Origin: an uncultured Bacteroidales bacterium
GTDB lineage: Bacteria; Bacteroidota; Bacteroidia; Bacteroidales; Paludibacteraceae
NCBI GenBank assembly: GCA_937891905.1
Contig: CALATT010000076.1
Span: forward strand, 1-7,905
DNA length: 7,905 bases
Direction of reading: 5' to 3'
The position numbers and the translations under genes are program-made. Positions within the stretch are counted from its first letter, which is position 1. Each line of letters begins with the position of its first letter. Positions 1-6,037 of the stretch are shown here, piece by piece. Below the pieces are notes generated by a model that made no database searches, had not been told where the DNA came from, and saw only the letters and a list, made by a program, of their open reading frames with translations.

Positions 1-1950
1 ATCATGCAGAACGACCGCTCTTTCCGCCGTACACAACCTCGTTGGAAAGGTGCTGGTGTGGCAGTACCTGTTTTCTCGCTGCGCACTGAGGAGGGATTTG
101 GTATCGGTGAATTCCAAGACTTGAAGAAAATGGCAGATTGGGCTGCTATGACGGGTCAGCAGATGATTCAAACACTGCCTATCAATGATACTACTTTGCG
201 TCATAACAACCTCGACTCCTATCCATACAATGCCGTTTCAGTCTTCGCATTGCATCCAATATATATCAATATTGAGCAGATGGGTCGCTTAACCCCTGCG
301 CAGAAGAAGAAATACGAGGCACAAAAAGCAGAGTTTAATGCCAAGACGATAGCTGATTATCAGTGTGTTTATGATGCGAAGATGGTTTTCTTTAAGGCGC
401 TCTATAAGCAAGATAAAGATGCTCTCTTCTCTTCTGCTGAATATAAAGCATTCGTAGAAAAGAATAATAGTTGGTTGGAGCCATATGCTGCTTTCTTGAG
501 TAAGCGTGACAAGCAACCAAAAGATTTCTATAAGTTCTTGCAGTTCTATGCCGATAAGCAATTAGCTGATGCGGTGGCTTATGCACACTCTATCGGTGTG
601 GCTATGAAGGGTGATATACCTATTGGTATCTCTCCAGACTCAGTAGATGCGGTAGAGTTCCCAGAACTATTCAACCTCAATGCCTCTGCGGGTGCACCAC
701 CCGATGACTTCTCTATCAGTGGTCAGAACTGGGGTTTTCCAACCTATAACTGGGATGAGATGGCAAAAGATGGTTTTGGATGGTGGAAACAACGCTTCCA
801 GAAGATGCAAGACTATTTTGATGCGTATCGTGTGGATCATATCCTTGGTTTCTTCCGTATTTGGCAGATGCGCAAGACGGATGTGTGGGGATTGTGTGGT
901 CATTTCGTACCTGCACTGCCATACAGTTATGACGATCTCTGCGCACAAGGTGTATGCCTTGACTGGGACCGTATGACCAAACCATATATCCGCTCTAATT
1001 TCTTAGGCGATGTATTAGGATATGATACAGAGTGGGCAAAAAATAACGCTTTGCAGACTCGTGATGGATATATCTACTGGTTCAGACCTGAGTTTGATAC
1101 ACAAGCTAAGGTTCAAGCATGGTATGATGCTTTGATGGCAGATGAGAAAGCTTTGGCGGCAACAGGATTATCAGCTGAGGCGGCGAAAAACCTCTGCGAT
1201 GGACTTATTTACTTGCACTGCGAGGTGCTGATGGTAGAGGACCAAAAGAATCCAGGTTGGTTACACCCACGCATCTCTATCTATCAGAGCCATTCATTCA
1301 ATGAGTTGTACTCAGACCAGAAAGAGGTTCTGATGCGTATATACAATGACTATTTCTTCCGTCGTCATACAGGTTTCTGGCGTGATTCTGCTATGCGCAA
1401 ACTGCCTACATTGATTGGTGCAACGAAGATGCTCTGCTGTGGCGAGGACTTGGGTATGGTGCCTGCTTGTGTGCCTGATGTGATGCATGAATTGCAGATT
1501 TTGAGTCTCGAGATTCAGCGTATGCCAAAAGACCCAACCGTTGCTTTTGCACACCCAGCTGATGCTCCTTATCAAAGTGTATGTACAACAGGTACACACG
1601 ATATGAATCCGCTTCGTGCATGGTGGGAAGAGGACCGTGCGGTGACACAGCAGTTCTATAATGACCAAATGGGTTGGTGGGGAGAAGCACCACAAGAGAT
1701 GACACCAGAGATAGCAGAGTTCATTATCAATCAGCATATGTACAGTCCTGCTATGTGGGTGATCTTACCACTCCAAGATTGGATGGCTATTGATGGCGAT
1801 GTGCGCCTCAAGGACCAGCATGCCGATCGTATCAATGTGCCTGCTAATCCAAGACATTTCTGGAACTGGCGCATGCATATCTCCATTGAACAACTGCTCA
1901 AGGAAGATAAACTGAATGCAAAAGTGAAGAAACTGACAAGCGTTCGATAA
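1..1950 (+). CDS. malQ: 4-alpha-glucanotransferase (GH77, DPE2-like), 5' end outside window
   Basis: Cytoplasmic amylomaltase/disproportionating enzyme that transfers alpha-1,4-glucan segments between malto-oligosaccharides and glucose or glycan acceptors. Numbering from the Met at position 4, the GH77 core shows its opening motif (GAGVAVPVFSLR, 16-27; LPINDTT, 58-64), the nucleophile region YRVDH with Asp278, the acid/base in GEDLG with Glu481, and the third acidic residue in TGTHD with Asp533. The C-terminal NPRHFWNWRMH (615-625) and the long segment between the first two catalytic residues fit the plant DPE2/Bacteroidetes subtype. The frame stays open through codon 1-3, and Met4 falls at the start of the catalytic domain. 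Family members of this type normally have about 240 more N-terminal residues with two CBM20 starch-binding domains, so I infer the true start lies upstream and this is a 3' partial. It ends in tandem stops (TAA TAG) followed at once by a hairpin terminator. Family assignment is secure; the missing N-terminus is inference. Confidence 0.95.
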   Translation: MMQNDRSFRRTQPRWKGAGVAVPVFSLRTEEGFGIGEFQDLKKMADWAAMTGQQMIQTLPINDTTLRHNNLDSYPYNAVSVFALHPIYINIEQMGRLTPAQKKKYEAQKAEFNAKTIADYQCVYDAKMVFFKALYKQDKDALFSSAEYKAFVEKNNSWLEPYAAFLSKRDKQPKDFYKFLQFYADKQLADAVAYAHSIGVAMKGDIPIGISPDSVDAVEFPELFNLNASAGAPPDDFSISGQNWGFPTYNWDEMAKDGFGWWKQRFQKMQDYFDAYRVDHILGFFRIWQMRKTDVWGLCGHFVPALPYSYDDLCAQGVCLDWDRMTKPYIRSNFLGDVLGYDTEWAKNNALQTRDGYIYWFRPEFDTQAKVQAWYDALMADEKALAATGLSAEAAKNLCDGLIYLHCEVLMVEDQKNPGWLHPRISIYQSHSFNELYSDQKEVLMRIYNDYFFRRHTGFWRDSAMRKLPTLIGATKMLCCGEDLGMVPACVPDVMHELQILSLEIQRMPKDPTVAFAHPADAPYQSVCTTGTHDMNPLRAWWEEDRAVTQQFYNDQMGWWGEAPQEMTPEIAEFIINQHMYSPAMWVILPLQDWMAIDGDVRLKDQHADRINVPANPRHFWNWRMHISIEQLLKEDKLNAKVKKLTSVR

Positions 1951-1960
1951 TAGACAAAAG

Positions 1961-1996
1961 AAAATCAGCGAGGAAGCAACCTCGCTGATTTTATTT
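1961..1996. terminator. Bidirectional intrinsic terminator between convergent malQ and pfkA
   Basis: A perfect 13-bp stem, AAAATCAGCGAGG (1961-1973) pairing with 1980-1992, encloses a 6-nt AAGCAA loop. The plus-strand transcript leaves the stem into TTTTATTTATT; the minus-strand transcript leaves it into TTTTCTTTTGTC. Both strands therefore give a GC-containing hairpin followed by U-rich sequence, as expected for a shared terminator between converging genes. It starts 10 nt after the malQ stop and lies about 60 nt beyond the pfkA stop. Confidence 0.85.
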
Positions 1997-2002
1997 ATTG
2001 GA

Positions 2003-2046
2003 CAAATTGGTCTAATTAGTCTAATTGGGCAAATTAGTCTAATGGG
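2003..2046. repeat. Short intergenic repeat array, three copies of ATTRGTCTAAT
   Basis: The 11-mer ATTRGTCTAAT occurs at 2006-2016 (R=G), 2015-2025 (R=A, overlapping the first by two bases) and 2033-2043 (R=A). The first and third copies sit in a longer imperfect direct repeat, CAAATTRGTCTAAT (2003-2016 and 2030-2043, one mismatch), with a 27-nt period. The array lies between the terminator and the pfkA stop, in the 3' untranslated part of the minus-strand transcript. The function is unknown; simple AT-rich degenerate repeats like this occur in Bacteroidales intergenic regions, so it may just be replication slippage. Confidence 0.6.
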
Positions 2047-2052
2047 TTGTTA

Positions 2053-3036
2053 TTAGATGCTGAGTGTGAGCATGGCCTGCCATTTATCTTCCTTGATGTC
2101 TTTCTTTTGGTGGATTGCCTTGGTGAGTGGTACCAGCACTATCTCTTCATTCTGAATACCTACCATCACATTGCGTTGCTCATCCATGAGTGCTTGTACG
2201 GCGGCGATGCCTAATCGTGAGGCCAAGATACGGTCTGAAGCGGTGGGGCTTCCTCCGCGTTGGAGGTGACCAAGAATAGTAACGCGTGTAGAGTATTCAG
2301 GGTGCTCTTTCTCAATTATAGATGCCACAGCATTCGCTCCTCCTTCGATTGCATGCTCTTGAACGAGTACGATAGATGAGTTTTTAGACTTACGGCGACC
2401 GTTACCAATCGCGTCTTCTATCTGATCCATGATAGTGGCTCTCTCAGGGATGATTGCAGCTTCGCAACCACCTGCAATGGCAGCATTGAGGGTGAGGAAA
2501 CCTGCATCGCGTCCCATCACTTCAACAAGGAAGACACGCTCGTGGCTGGTGGCTGTATCACGCAGTTTATCAATACACTCCATGATGGTGCTCAGCGATG
2601 TGTCGTAACCAATAGTGGCGTCAGTGCCCCATAGGTCATTATCGATTGTGGCTGGTATGCCGATGACGGGTATATTAAACTCTTGTGCGAAGATGCGCGC
2701 TCCTGTGAAAGTGCCATCTCCACCGATGACGATGAGTGCGTCAATCTGTTCGCGCACGAGTGTCTCGTATGCTTGTTTGCGTCCTTCCGCTGTAGTGAAC
2801 TCAGGGCAACGGGCAGATTTGATGATTGTACCACCGCGTTGGATGATACCAGACACATCCTGCGATGTGAATGGTTTCACTTCGCCATCAATCAGTCCGC
2901 GATAACCACGATAGATGGCTTTTACTTGCCATCCTTGGCTAATAGCCGCGCGGGTCACGGCACGCACAGCTGCATTCATACCTGGTGCATCGCCACCGGA
3001 AGTGAGAACGCCAATAGTGTTGATCTTATATTCCAT
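2053..3036 (-). CDS. pfkA: 6-phosphofructokinase (PfkA family, probably ATP-dependent)
   Basis: Phosphorylates fructose 6-phosphate to fructose 1,6-bisphosphate, the committing step of glycolysis, in the cytoplasm. The protein has 327 residues, normal for a bacterial PfkA. Visible motifs are the nucleotide loop TSGGDAPGMNAA (12-23), GGDGT (105-109), the catalytic TIDND (130-134, Asp132 as base), MGRDAGF (174-180) and GHLQRGGSP (256-264). Gly108 is the residue typical of ATP users (PPi enzymes carry Asp here). The second discriminating position, Gly124 in E. coli PfkA, is Ala129 here; PPi enzymes have Lys. A small residue keeps ATP use likely. Arg25 and Arg29 align with E. coli effector-site Arg21 and Arg25, but an equivalent of Arg54 is not apparent, so allosteric control may differ. 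It is the last gene of the minus-strand cluster, 17 nt after the ispH stop, with an AT-rich leader and no Shine-Dalgarno sequence. Confidence 0.95.
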   Translation of the reverse strand: MEYKINTIGVLTSGGDAPGMNAAVRAVTRAAISQGWQVKAIYRGYRGLIDGEVKPFTSQDVSGIIQRGGTIIKSARCPEFTTAEGRKQAYETLVREQIDALIVIGGDGTFTGARIFAQEFNIPVIGIPATIDNDLWGTDATIGYDTSLSTIMECIDKLRDTATSHERVFLVEVMGRDAGFLTLNAAIAGGCEAAIIPERATIMDQIEDAIGNGRRKSKNSSIVLVQEHAIEGGANAVASIIEKEHPEYSTRVTILGHLQRGGSPTASDRILASRLGIAAVQALMDEQRNVMVGIQNEEIVLVPLTKAIHQKKDIKEDKWQAMLTLSI

Positions 3037-3037
3037 T

Positions 3038-3078
3038 GTGTAGTAATTAGTAGTCAGTATTGAGTAGTGAGTAGTGTG
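3038..3078. repeat. Degenerate ACTACT-type simple repeat at the ispH/pfkA junction
   Basis: On the minus strand this stretch is a run of ACTACT/ACTCACT/CTACTAATTACTAC units, seen on the plus strand as repeated GTAGT and GAGTAGT. It covers the last codons of ispH, its stop at 3054-3056, and nearly all of the 17-nt spacer before pfkA. The repeat therefore encodes the IspH C-terminal tail (LLTTQY) and forms the pfkA translation-initiation leader. Low-complexity tracts of this kind are seen in Bacteroidales junctions; no function is known to me. Confidence 0.5.
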
Positions 3079-3965
3079 TCTTTTACTTTTTTCATTAGCC
3101 AGAGTGGGGTGCTGGTGGCACCACAGATACCAATTTGAATGGTAGAAAGAGGAATAGAGAAAGTGGAAAGATCAATAGTCTCTACTTCTTCAGGTTGACT
3201 AACAAAAATCGTGCGAGGATTTGCTTCTAAGCAATGATTGAATAAGACACGCGCATTGCTGGATTTTTTACCACCTACAAAAATGACCACATCGTGTGCT
3301 CTTGCGAAATCTTGTAGTCGCTGTACTCTATTGGCTACATTGCGGCAAATAGTGTCATGGTACTCAAAGATAGGTGGGTTTTGCTGTGCTTCTTCGGTCT
3401 GTAGTAATTTATTTTGTATCGCCTGTACCAGTGCTTGGAAACCTTCTACCGATTTGGTTGTTTGTGAGAAAAGATAGATAGGGCGCGCGAAATCAATGCG
3501 GTCTATTTGGTCAACTGACTCAATGACGATAGCCGTGTTGTTGGTTTGTCCTTGCAGACCGATGACTTCCGCATGTCCGGTTTTGCCAAAGATAACTATC
3601 TGTGGTGGTTGTTGCTCATCATTCTTATGCTTCTCATAGCAAGCACGAATACGATCTTGTAGTTTCTTGACCACGGGACAAGTGGCGTCTGTGATGTCTA
3701 TGGCACGCTGTTGGGCTATCCAATAGGTGCTTGGTGGTTCCCCGTGCGCGCGTAATAAGACGCGAGAGTGGGATGGGAGTGTGCGCAGGTCGTCGTAGTC
3801 GATGGTTTGCAATCCTAATGCTTCTAATCGGTTCACTTCCTGTCCATTATGCACAATATCCCCCAAGCAGTATAGATTGCCGTGTTGCAGTTCTTTCTCT
3901 GCTGCTTGTATGGCGCGCGTGACACCAAAGCAAAATCCACTATGTGTATCTATCTCAACCTTCAT
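3054..3965 (-). CDS. ispH: 4-hydroxy-3-methylbut-2-enyl diphosphate reductase (IspH/LytB)
   Basis: Iron-sulfur enzyme of the MEP pathway that reduces HMBPP to isopentenyl and dimethylallyl diphosphate, the precursors of menaquinone side chains and undecaprenyl phosphate. The 303-residue length is normal. The three cluster-binding cysteines are in place: Cys12 (GFCFG), Cys96 (DATCP) and Cys207 (HDTIC). Substrate-site residues are also recognisable: His39 (VHN), His74 (RAHGE), His131 and Glu133 (GHAEV), Thr169 (SQTT), and Ser235-Ser236-Asn237 (GKKSSNA). The C-terminal motif reads GATSTP rather than the GASAP of E. coli IspH, which I recall as the usual Bacteroidetes form. The start overlaps the cmk end by 11 nt, suggesting translational coupling. 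A short polar insertion (about 112-121, rich in K, D, Q and P) is a likely surface loop. Confidence 0.96.
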   Translation of the reverse strand: MKVEIDTHSGFCFGVTRAIQAAEKELQHGNLYCLGDIVHNGQEVNRLEALGLQTIDYDDLRTLPSHSRVLLRAHGEPPSTYWIAQQRAIDITDATCPVVKKLQDRIRACYEKHKNDEQQPPQIVIFGKTGHAEVIGLQGQTNNTAIVIESVDQIDRIDFARPIYLFSQTTKSVEGFQALVQAIQNKLLQTEEAQQNPPIFEYHDTICRNVANRVQRLQDFARAHDVVIFVGGKKSSNARVLFNHCLEANPRTIFVSQPEEVETIDLSTFSIPLSTIQIGICGATSTPLWLMKKVKDTLLTTQY

Positions 3966-4662
3966 AGGGGCGCCCCATGATGCGTTCGTATTTGTTTTTA
4001 AATGCTTTGTCGTACAAGTCGCACACTACCAGTAATTGTTCTTCAGGAGTCATATTGCTATTATCTACTACGATAGCGTCGTCTGCTTGTCGCAGGGGTG
4101 ACTCGGCGCGGTGTGTGTCTCTATAATCGCGGTCATTGACATCTGCCAGTACCTCTTCGTAATTAGGATGCTCGCCTTTGCCAACCAGTTCGTCAAATCG
4201 GCGTTGTGCACGCACTTCAGGGCGCGCGGTGAGGAAAAGTTTTAGATCTGCGTTTGGAAAAACGACAGTGCCTATGTCACGACCGTCCATTACTACGCCT
4301 CGTTCGCCCATTTGTTGCTGCTGTGCGACAAGGAATGCACGCACTTCTTTTATTTGCGATATCTCGCTGGCACGATTGCCTACTTCAAGTGTGCGAATGG
4401 ATGACTCCACATCTTCTCCGTTTAAGATCACATGTTGTGCCCCATCTGCGGTGGTTGTGAAATCAATATGCACTTGTGCCAGCATTTGGATGATGCTCTC
4501 TGGTTGGGTGATATTTTGCCGCATCATGAATAGCGCGATAGCGCGGTACATAGCACCTGTGTCCACATAAGTGGAGCAAGCGTGCTTGGCAAGCGCCTTG
4601 GCAATGGTTGATTTGCCGCAAGAGGAGTAGCCGTCGATGGCTACAGTCAATGGTAACATCAT
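3955..4662 (-). CDS. cmk: (d)CMP kinase (cytidylate kinase)
   Basis: Transfers phosphate from ATP to CMP or dCMP, feeding the CTP and dCTP pools and recycling CMP from RNA turnover and lipid synthesis. At 235 residues it matches bacterial Cmk. The P-loop is GYSSCGKST (11-19, Lys17). Then come DTGAMYR (34-40) and EVGNRASEIS (93-102) of the CMP-binding region, DGRDIGTVVFP (126-136), the arginine-rich LTARPEVRAQRR segment (144-155) and DRDYRDTHRAESPL (177-190). The ORF begins with two adjacent ATG codons (4660-4662 and 4657-4659); either could be used, and I keep the first. It starts 4 nt after the porQ stop and its last 11 nt overlap ispH, so it lies inside a tight operon. Confidence 0.95.
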   Translation of the reverse strand: MMLPLTVAIDGYSSCGKSTIAKALAKHACSTYVDTGAMYRAIALFMMRQNITQPESIIQMLAQVHIDFTTTADGAQHVILNGEDVESSIRTLEVGNRASEISQIKEVRAFLVAQQQQMGERGVVMDGRDIGTVVFPNADLKLFLTARPEVRAQRRFDELVGKGEHPNYEEVLADVNDRDYRDTHRAESPLRQADDAIVVDNSNMTPEEQLLVVCDLYDKAFKNKYERIMGRPYEG

Positions 4663-4666
4663 ATGA

Positions 4667-5770
4667 TTATTTGAGTAGCGAGTTAATATCTAATGTTAGT
4701 CCTACTTGGTAGGAGAAATTGGACTTGGTGAGTTGACTCATAGCAAATCCCAAGCGTGCTTGCTTGATTCGTACGCCTGCGCCAAGAGAAAATCCTGCGA
4801 GTGAACGCTGGTCGATGAGGTTGAGTTCGGCACGACGGCGGTGGTTGTAACTGAGGGCGATGTAGAATCGCTCACTCTTAGGCACAATCTCTATTGACCA
4901 TATAGTATGACGGAAAAGCATGTCGTACCATTTTACATCGTGTGGAATGATGTCACCTGTGGTAGGACTCTTGTCTAAGCTGCTCCATTCGTAGTGAAGA
5001 TTCCATGTTTGCAGATTATGTAGCTGCAGATGGAATCGCAGTGGTGCATGTTTGATTTTATAGGTAAGTCCCAATTGCAGATTGAGTGGTAACATCTCAT
5101 GATTGGTGCCTCCTTCTTCTGAGTAGAATCCTTTGAGTTGCCATCCTATATTTTGCAGCACGAGTCCCATCTGGAAGGTGGAGTCTCTGGTAACAAAATG
5201 GGCACCGATATCCGCACCAATAGCAAAAGATGAGTATGCCTCGTAGATTGAATAGACGGGTTTGAGTGTGACGCCCACTTTCCAGCATGGATGTAGTTGG
5301 CGCGCGTACATGATATCAACGAGAATATCTCGTGCTCCGAAAGAACCGCCTGTGAGATTTCCTTTCTCGTCTGCATACTGCATATGGCCGTAGTCGAGGT
5401 AGTGGAGACCTACTGCGAAGTAGTTAGGTTTTGCTGGTTTATCACTTGTCTCTTTCGATAGGAGAGAAGGTGCTTCTGCAAAATTATGCCCATAGAGCAC
5501 CGAACCGAACATGGTGCCAGGTAGGTAATAGGAGAAGTTTAATTGCAGCACTTGGTGTGTGGTGGCGTGGAGTAGGGCAGGATTGCACATTGCCATGGAT
5601 ACATCTCCATCGCTGAGACTGACATTGCTGCCTCCTAATGCGTTTAGGCGTGAGGAGGTGGGCAAACTCATGAATGAGAATACCGAGCGCCCTGCACTGG
5701 ATACTTGTGCATAGATAGAACTGGTCAATGCGCAGAGCAAAAGAAATACTATGTATTTGCGTATAGCCAC
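4667..5770 (-). CDS. porQ: Type IX secretion system outer-membrane protein PorQ
   Basis: PorQ-like outer-membrane beta-barrel protein of the PorV/FadL-like group. In Porphyromonas gingivalis PorQ is needed for T9SS function and is linked with the PorU/V/Z attachment complex that anchors secreted cargo to A-LPS; that role is taken from the family. The 367-residue protein opens with a type I signal peptide (basic MAIRK, hydrophobic core 6-18, probable cleavage IYA|Q at 21/22) with no lipobox. It is followed by the family's N-terminal pattern: FSFMSLPTSSRLNALGG (31-47), SLSDGDVSMAMCNPALL (51-67) and the YYLPGTMFGSVLYG strand region (81-94). The rest alternates polar and hydrophobic residues as in a beta-barrel. 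The start codon is GTG; no in-frame ATG gives an intact signal peptide (next Met is residue 34), and the GTG lies about 30 nt below a good -7 box. It is first in the minus-strand operon. I am fairly sure of the family; the alternative is a generic PorV/FadL-like barrel. Confidence 0.85.
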   Translation of the reverse strand: MAIRKYIVFLLLCALTSSIYAQVSSAGRSVFSFMSLPTSSRLNALGGSNVSLSDGDVSMAMCNPALLHATTHQVLQLNFSYYLPGTMFGSVLYGHNFAEAPSLLSKETSDKPAKPNYFAVGLHYLDYGHMQYADEKGNLTGGSFGARDILVDIMYARQLHPCWKVGVTLKPVYSIYEAYSSFAIGADIGAHFVTRDSTFQMGLVLQNIGWQLKGFYSEEGGTNHEMLPLNLQLGLTYKIKHAPLRFHLQLHNLQTWNLHYEWSSLDKSPTTGDIIPHDVKWYDMLFRHTIWSIEIVPKSERFYIALSYNHRRRAELNLIDQRSLAGFSLGAGVRIKQARLGFAMSQLTKSNFSYQVGLTLDINSLLK

Positions 5771-5799
5771 AATCAGGCAATGTAAATTAAAATCGGGTA

Positions 5800-5830
5800 C
5801 AAAGATACATAAAAAAGTTTAAAGTTTAAA
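5800..5830 (-). promoter_or_regulatory. Bacteroidetes-type promoter for porQ-cmk-ispH-pfkA
   Basis: Reading the minus strand, TATCTTTG (5807-5800) matches the Bacteroidetes -7 consensus TAnnTTTG exactly. Nineteen nucleotides upstream, TTTA (5830-5827) fits the -33 TTTG box with one mismatch. The expected start of transcription near 5793-5795 gives a leader of about 24 nt before the porQ GTG. The -33 element falls within the GTTTAAA repeat. Confidence 0.7.
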
Positions 5831-5837
5831 GTTTAAC
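5817..5837. repeat. GTTTAAA tandem heptamer, three copies
   Basis: GTTTAAA at 5817-5823 and 5824-5830, followed by GTTTAAC at 5831-5837 (last base differs). The array overlaps the -33 region of the porQ promoter. Each unit contains the palindrome TTTAAA. It may be a binding site or a slippage-prone simple repeat; similar AAAGTTTAAAG tracts occur in Bacteroidales intergenic DNA. Confidence 0.6.
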
Positions 5838-5863
5838 GATTAAAGAATGTGATTTTTATGTCA

Positions 5864-5877
5864 AAAAACATGTTTTT
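5864..5877. promoter_or_regulatory. 14-bp perfect palindrome, candidate operator
   Basis: AAAAACATGTTTTT is self-complementary over all 14 bases. It lies between the divergent promoters, roughly 60-70 nt upstream of the predicted sdhC transcription start and a similar distance upstream of the porQ start. The symmetry and place suit a dimeric regulator, but A/T-tract palindromes also arise by chance in AT-rich spacers, so the regulatory reading is inference. Confidence 0.35.
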
Positions 5878-5886
5878 CCTAATTAT

Positions 5887-5908
5887 TATGCGCATGCGCT
5901 TGCGCATA
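5887..5908. repeat. TGCGCW hexamer array with inverted symmetry upstream of sdhC
   Basis: Three tandem hexamers TGCGCA, TGCGCT, TGCGCA fill 5889-5906. The block is also an inverted repeat: TATGCGCA (5887-5894) and TGCGCATA (5901-5908) around a 6-nt spacer, with a perfect 10-bp palindrome GCGCATGCGC at 5890-5899. This GC-rich patch stands out in an AT-rich spacer and overlaps the -33 position of the sdhC promoter, where a bound protein would affect transcription. No known operator is recognised. Confidence 0.55.
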
Positions 5909-5930
5909 TGAAAAAAAAATAGTACTTTTG
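5899..5930 (+). promoter_or_regulatory. Bacteroidetes-type promoter for sdhCA
   Basis: TACTTTTG (5923-5930) is a perfect TAnnTTTG -7 box. The -33 position is held by a weaker CTTG (5899-5902), 20 nt upstream and inside the TGCGCW array. A run of nine A residues (5911-5919) fills much of the spacer. Transcription would start near 5936-5938, leaving a leader of about 100 nt. Confidence 0.7.
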
Positions 5931-5936
5931 CAGCGC

Positions 5937-6037
5937 AAAAGGTGTGGCGGTATTGAGGTTGCCATGCAGAAGATGCAAACAAATAGCAGCAAACAATAAA
6001 ATTAACTTAAATAATAATTAAAAAACACAAACAATTT
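5937..6037 (+). other. 5' untranslated leader of sdhC (inferred)
   Basis: About 100 nt between the predicted transcription start and the sdhC ATG. The first third is GC-richer and can form a weak stem (5945-5950 with 5959-5964, including two G-U pairs). The last 50 nt are strongly A-rich with no Shine-Dalgarno sequence, typical of Bacteroidetes translation initiation. No riboswitch is recognised. The leader is unusually long beside the short porQ one. Confidence 0.4.

Noticed and set aside
1312..1737. A 141-codon minus-strand reading frame inside malQ.
   Set aside because: Antisense shadow of a clear GH77 coding region; its translation is rich in Cys and His with no recognisable domain.
2615..3063. 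Plus-strand reading frames of 96 and 126 codons opposite pfkA.
   Set aside because: They lie antisense to strongly conserved PfkA motifs and encode nothing recognisable.
4178..4570. A 130-codon plus-strand frame opposite cmk.
   Set aside because: Antisense shadow, rich in Ser, Arg and Cys, with no promoter and no family resemblance.
5945..5964. Possible stem-loop at the start of the sdhC leader (TGGCGG with GTTGCCA).
   Set aside because: Only four Watson-Crick pairs plus two G-U pairs around an 8-nt loop; too weak to call a structured RNA.
5964..5999. An 11-codon upstream ORF (MQKMQTNSSKQ) in the sdhC leader.
   Set aside because: Too short, low-complexity and without a ribosome-binding signal; likely chance in an A-rich leader.
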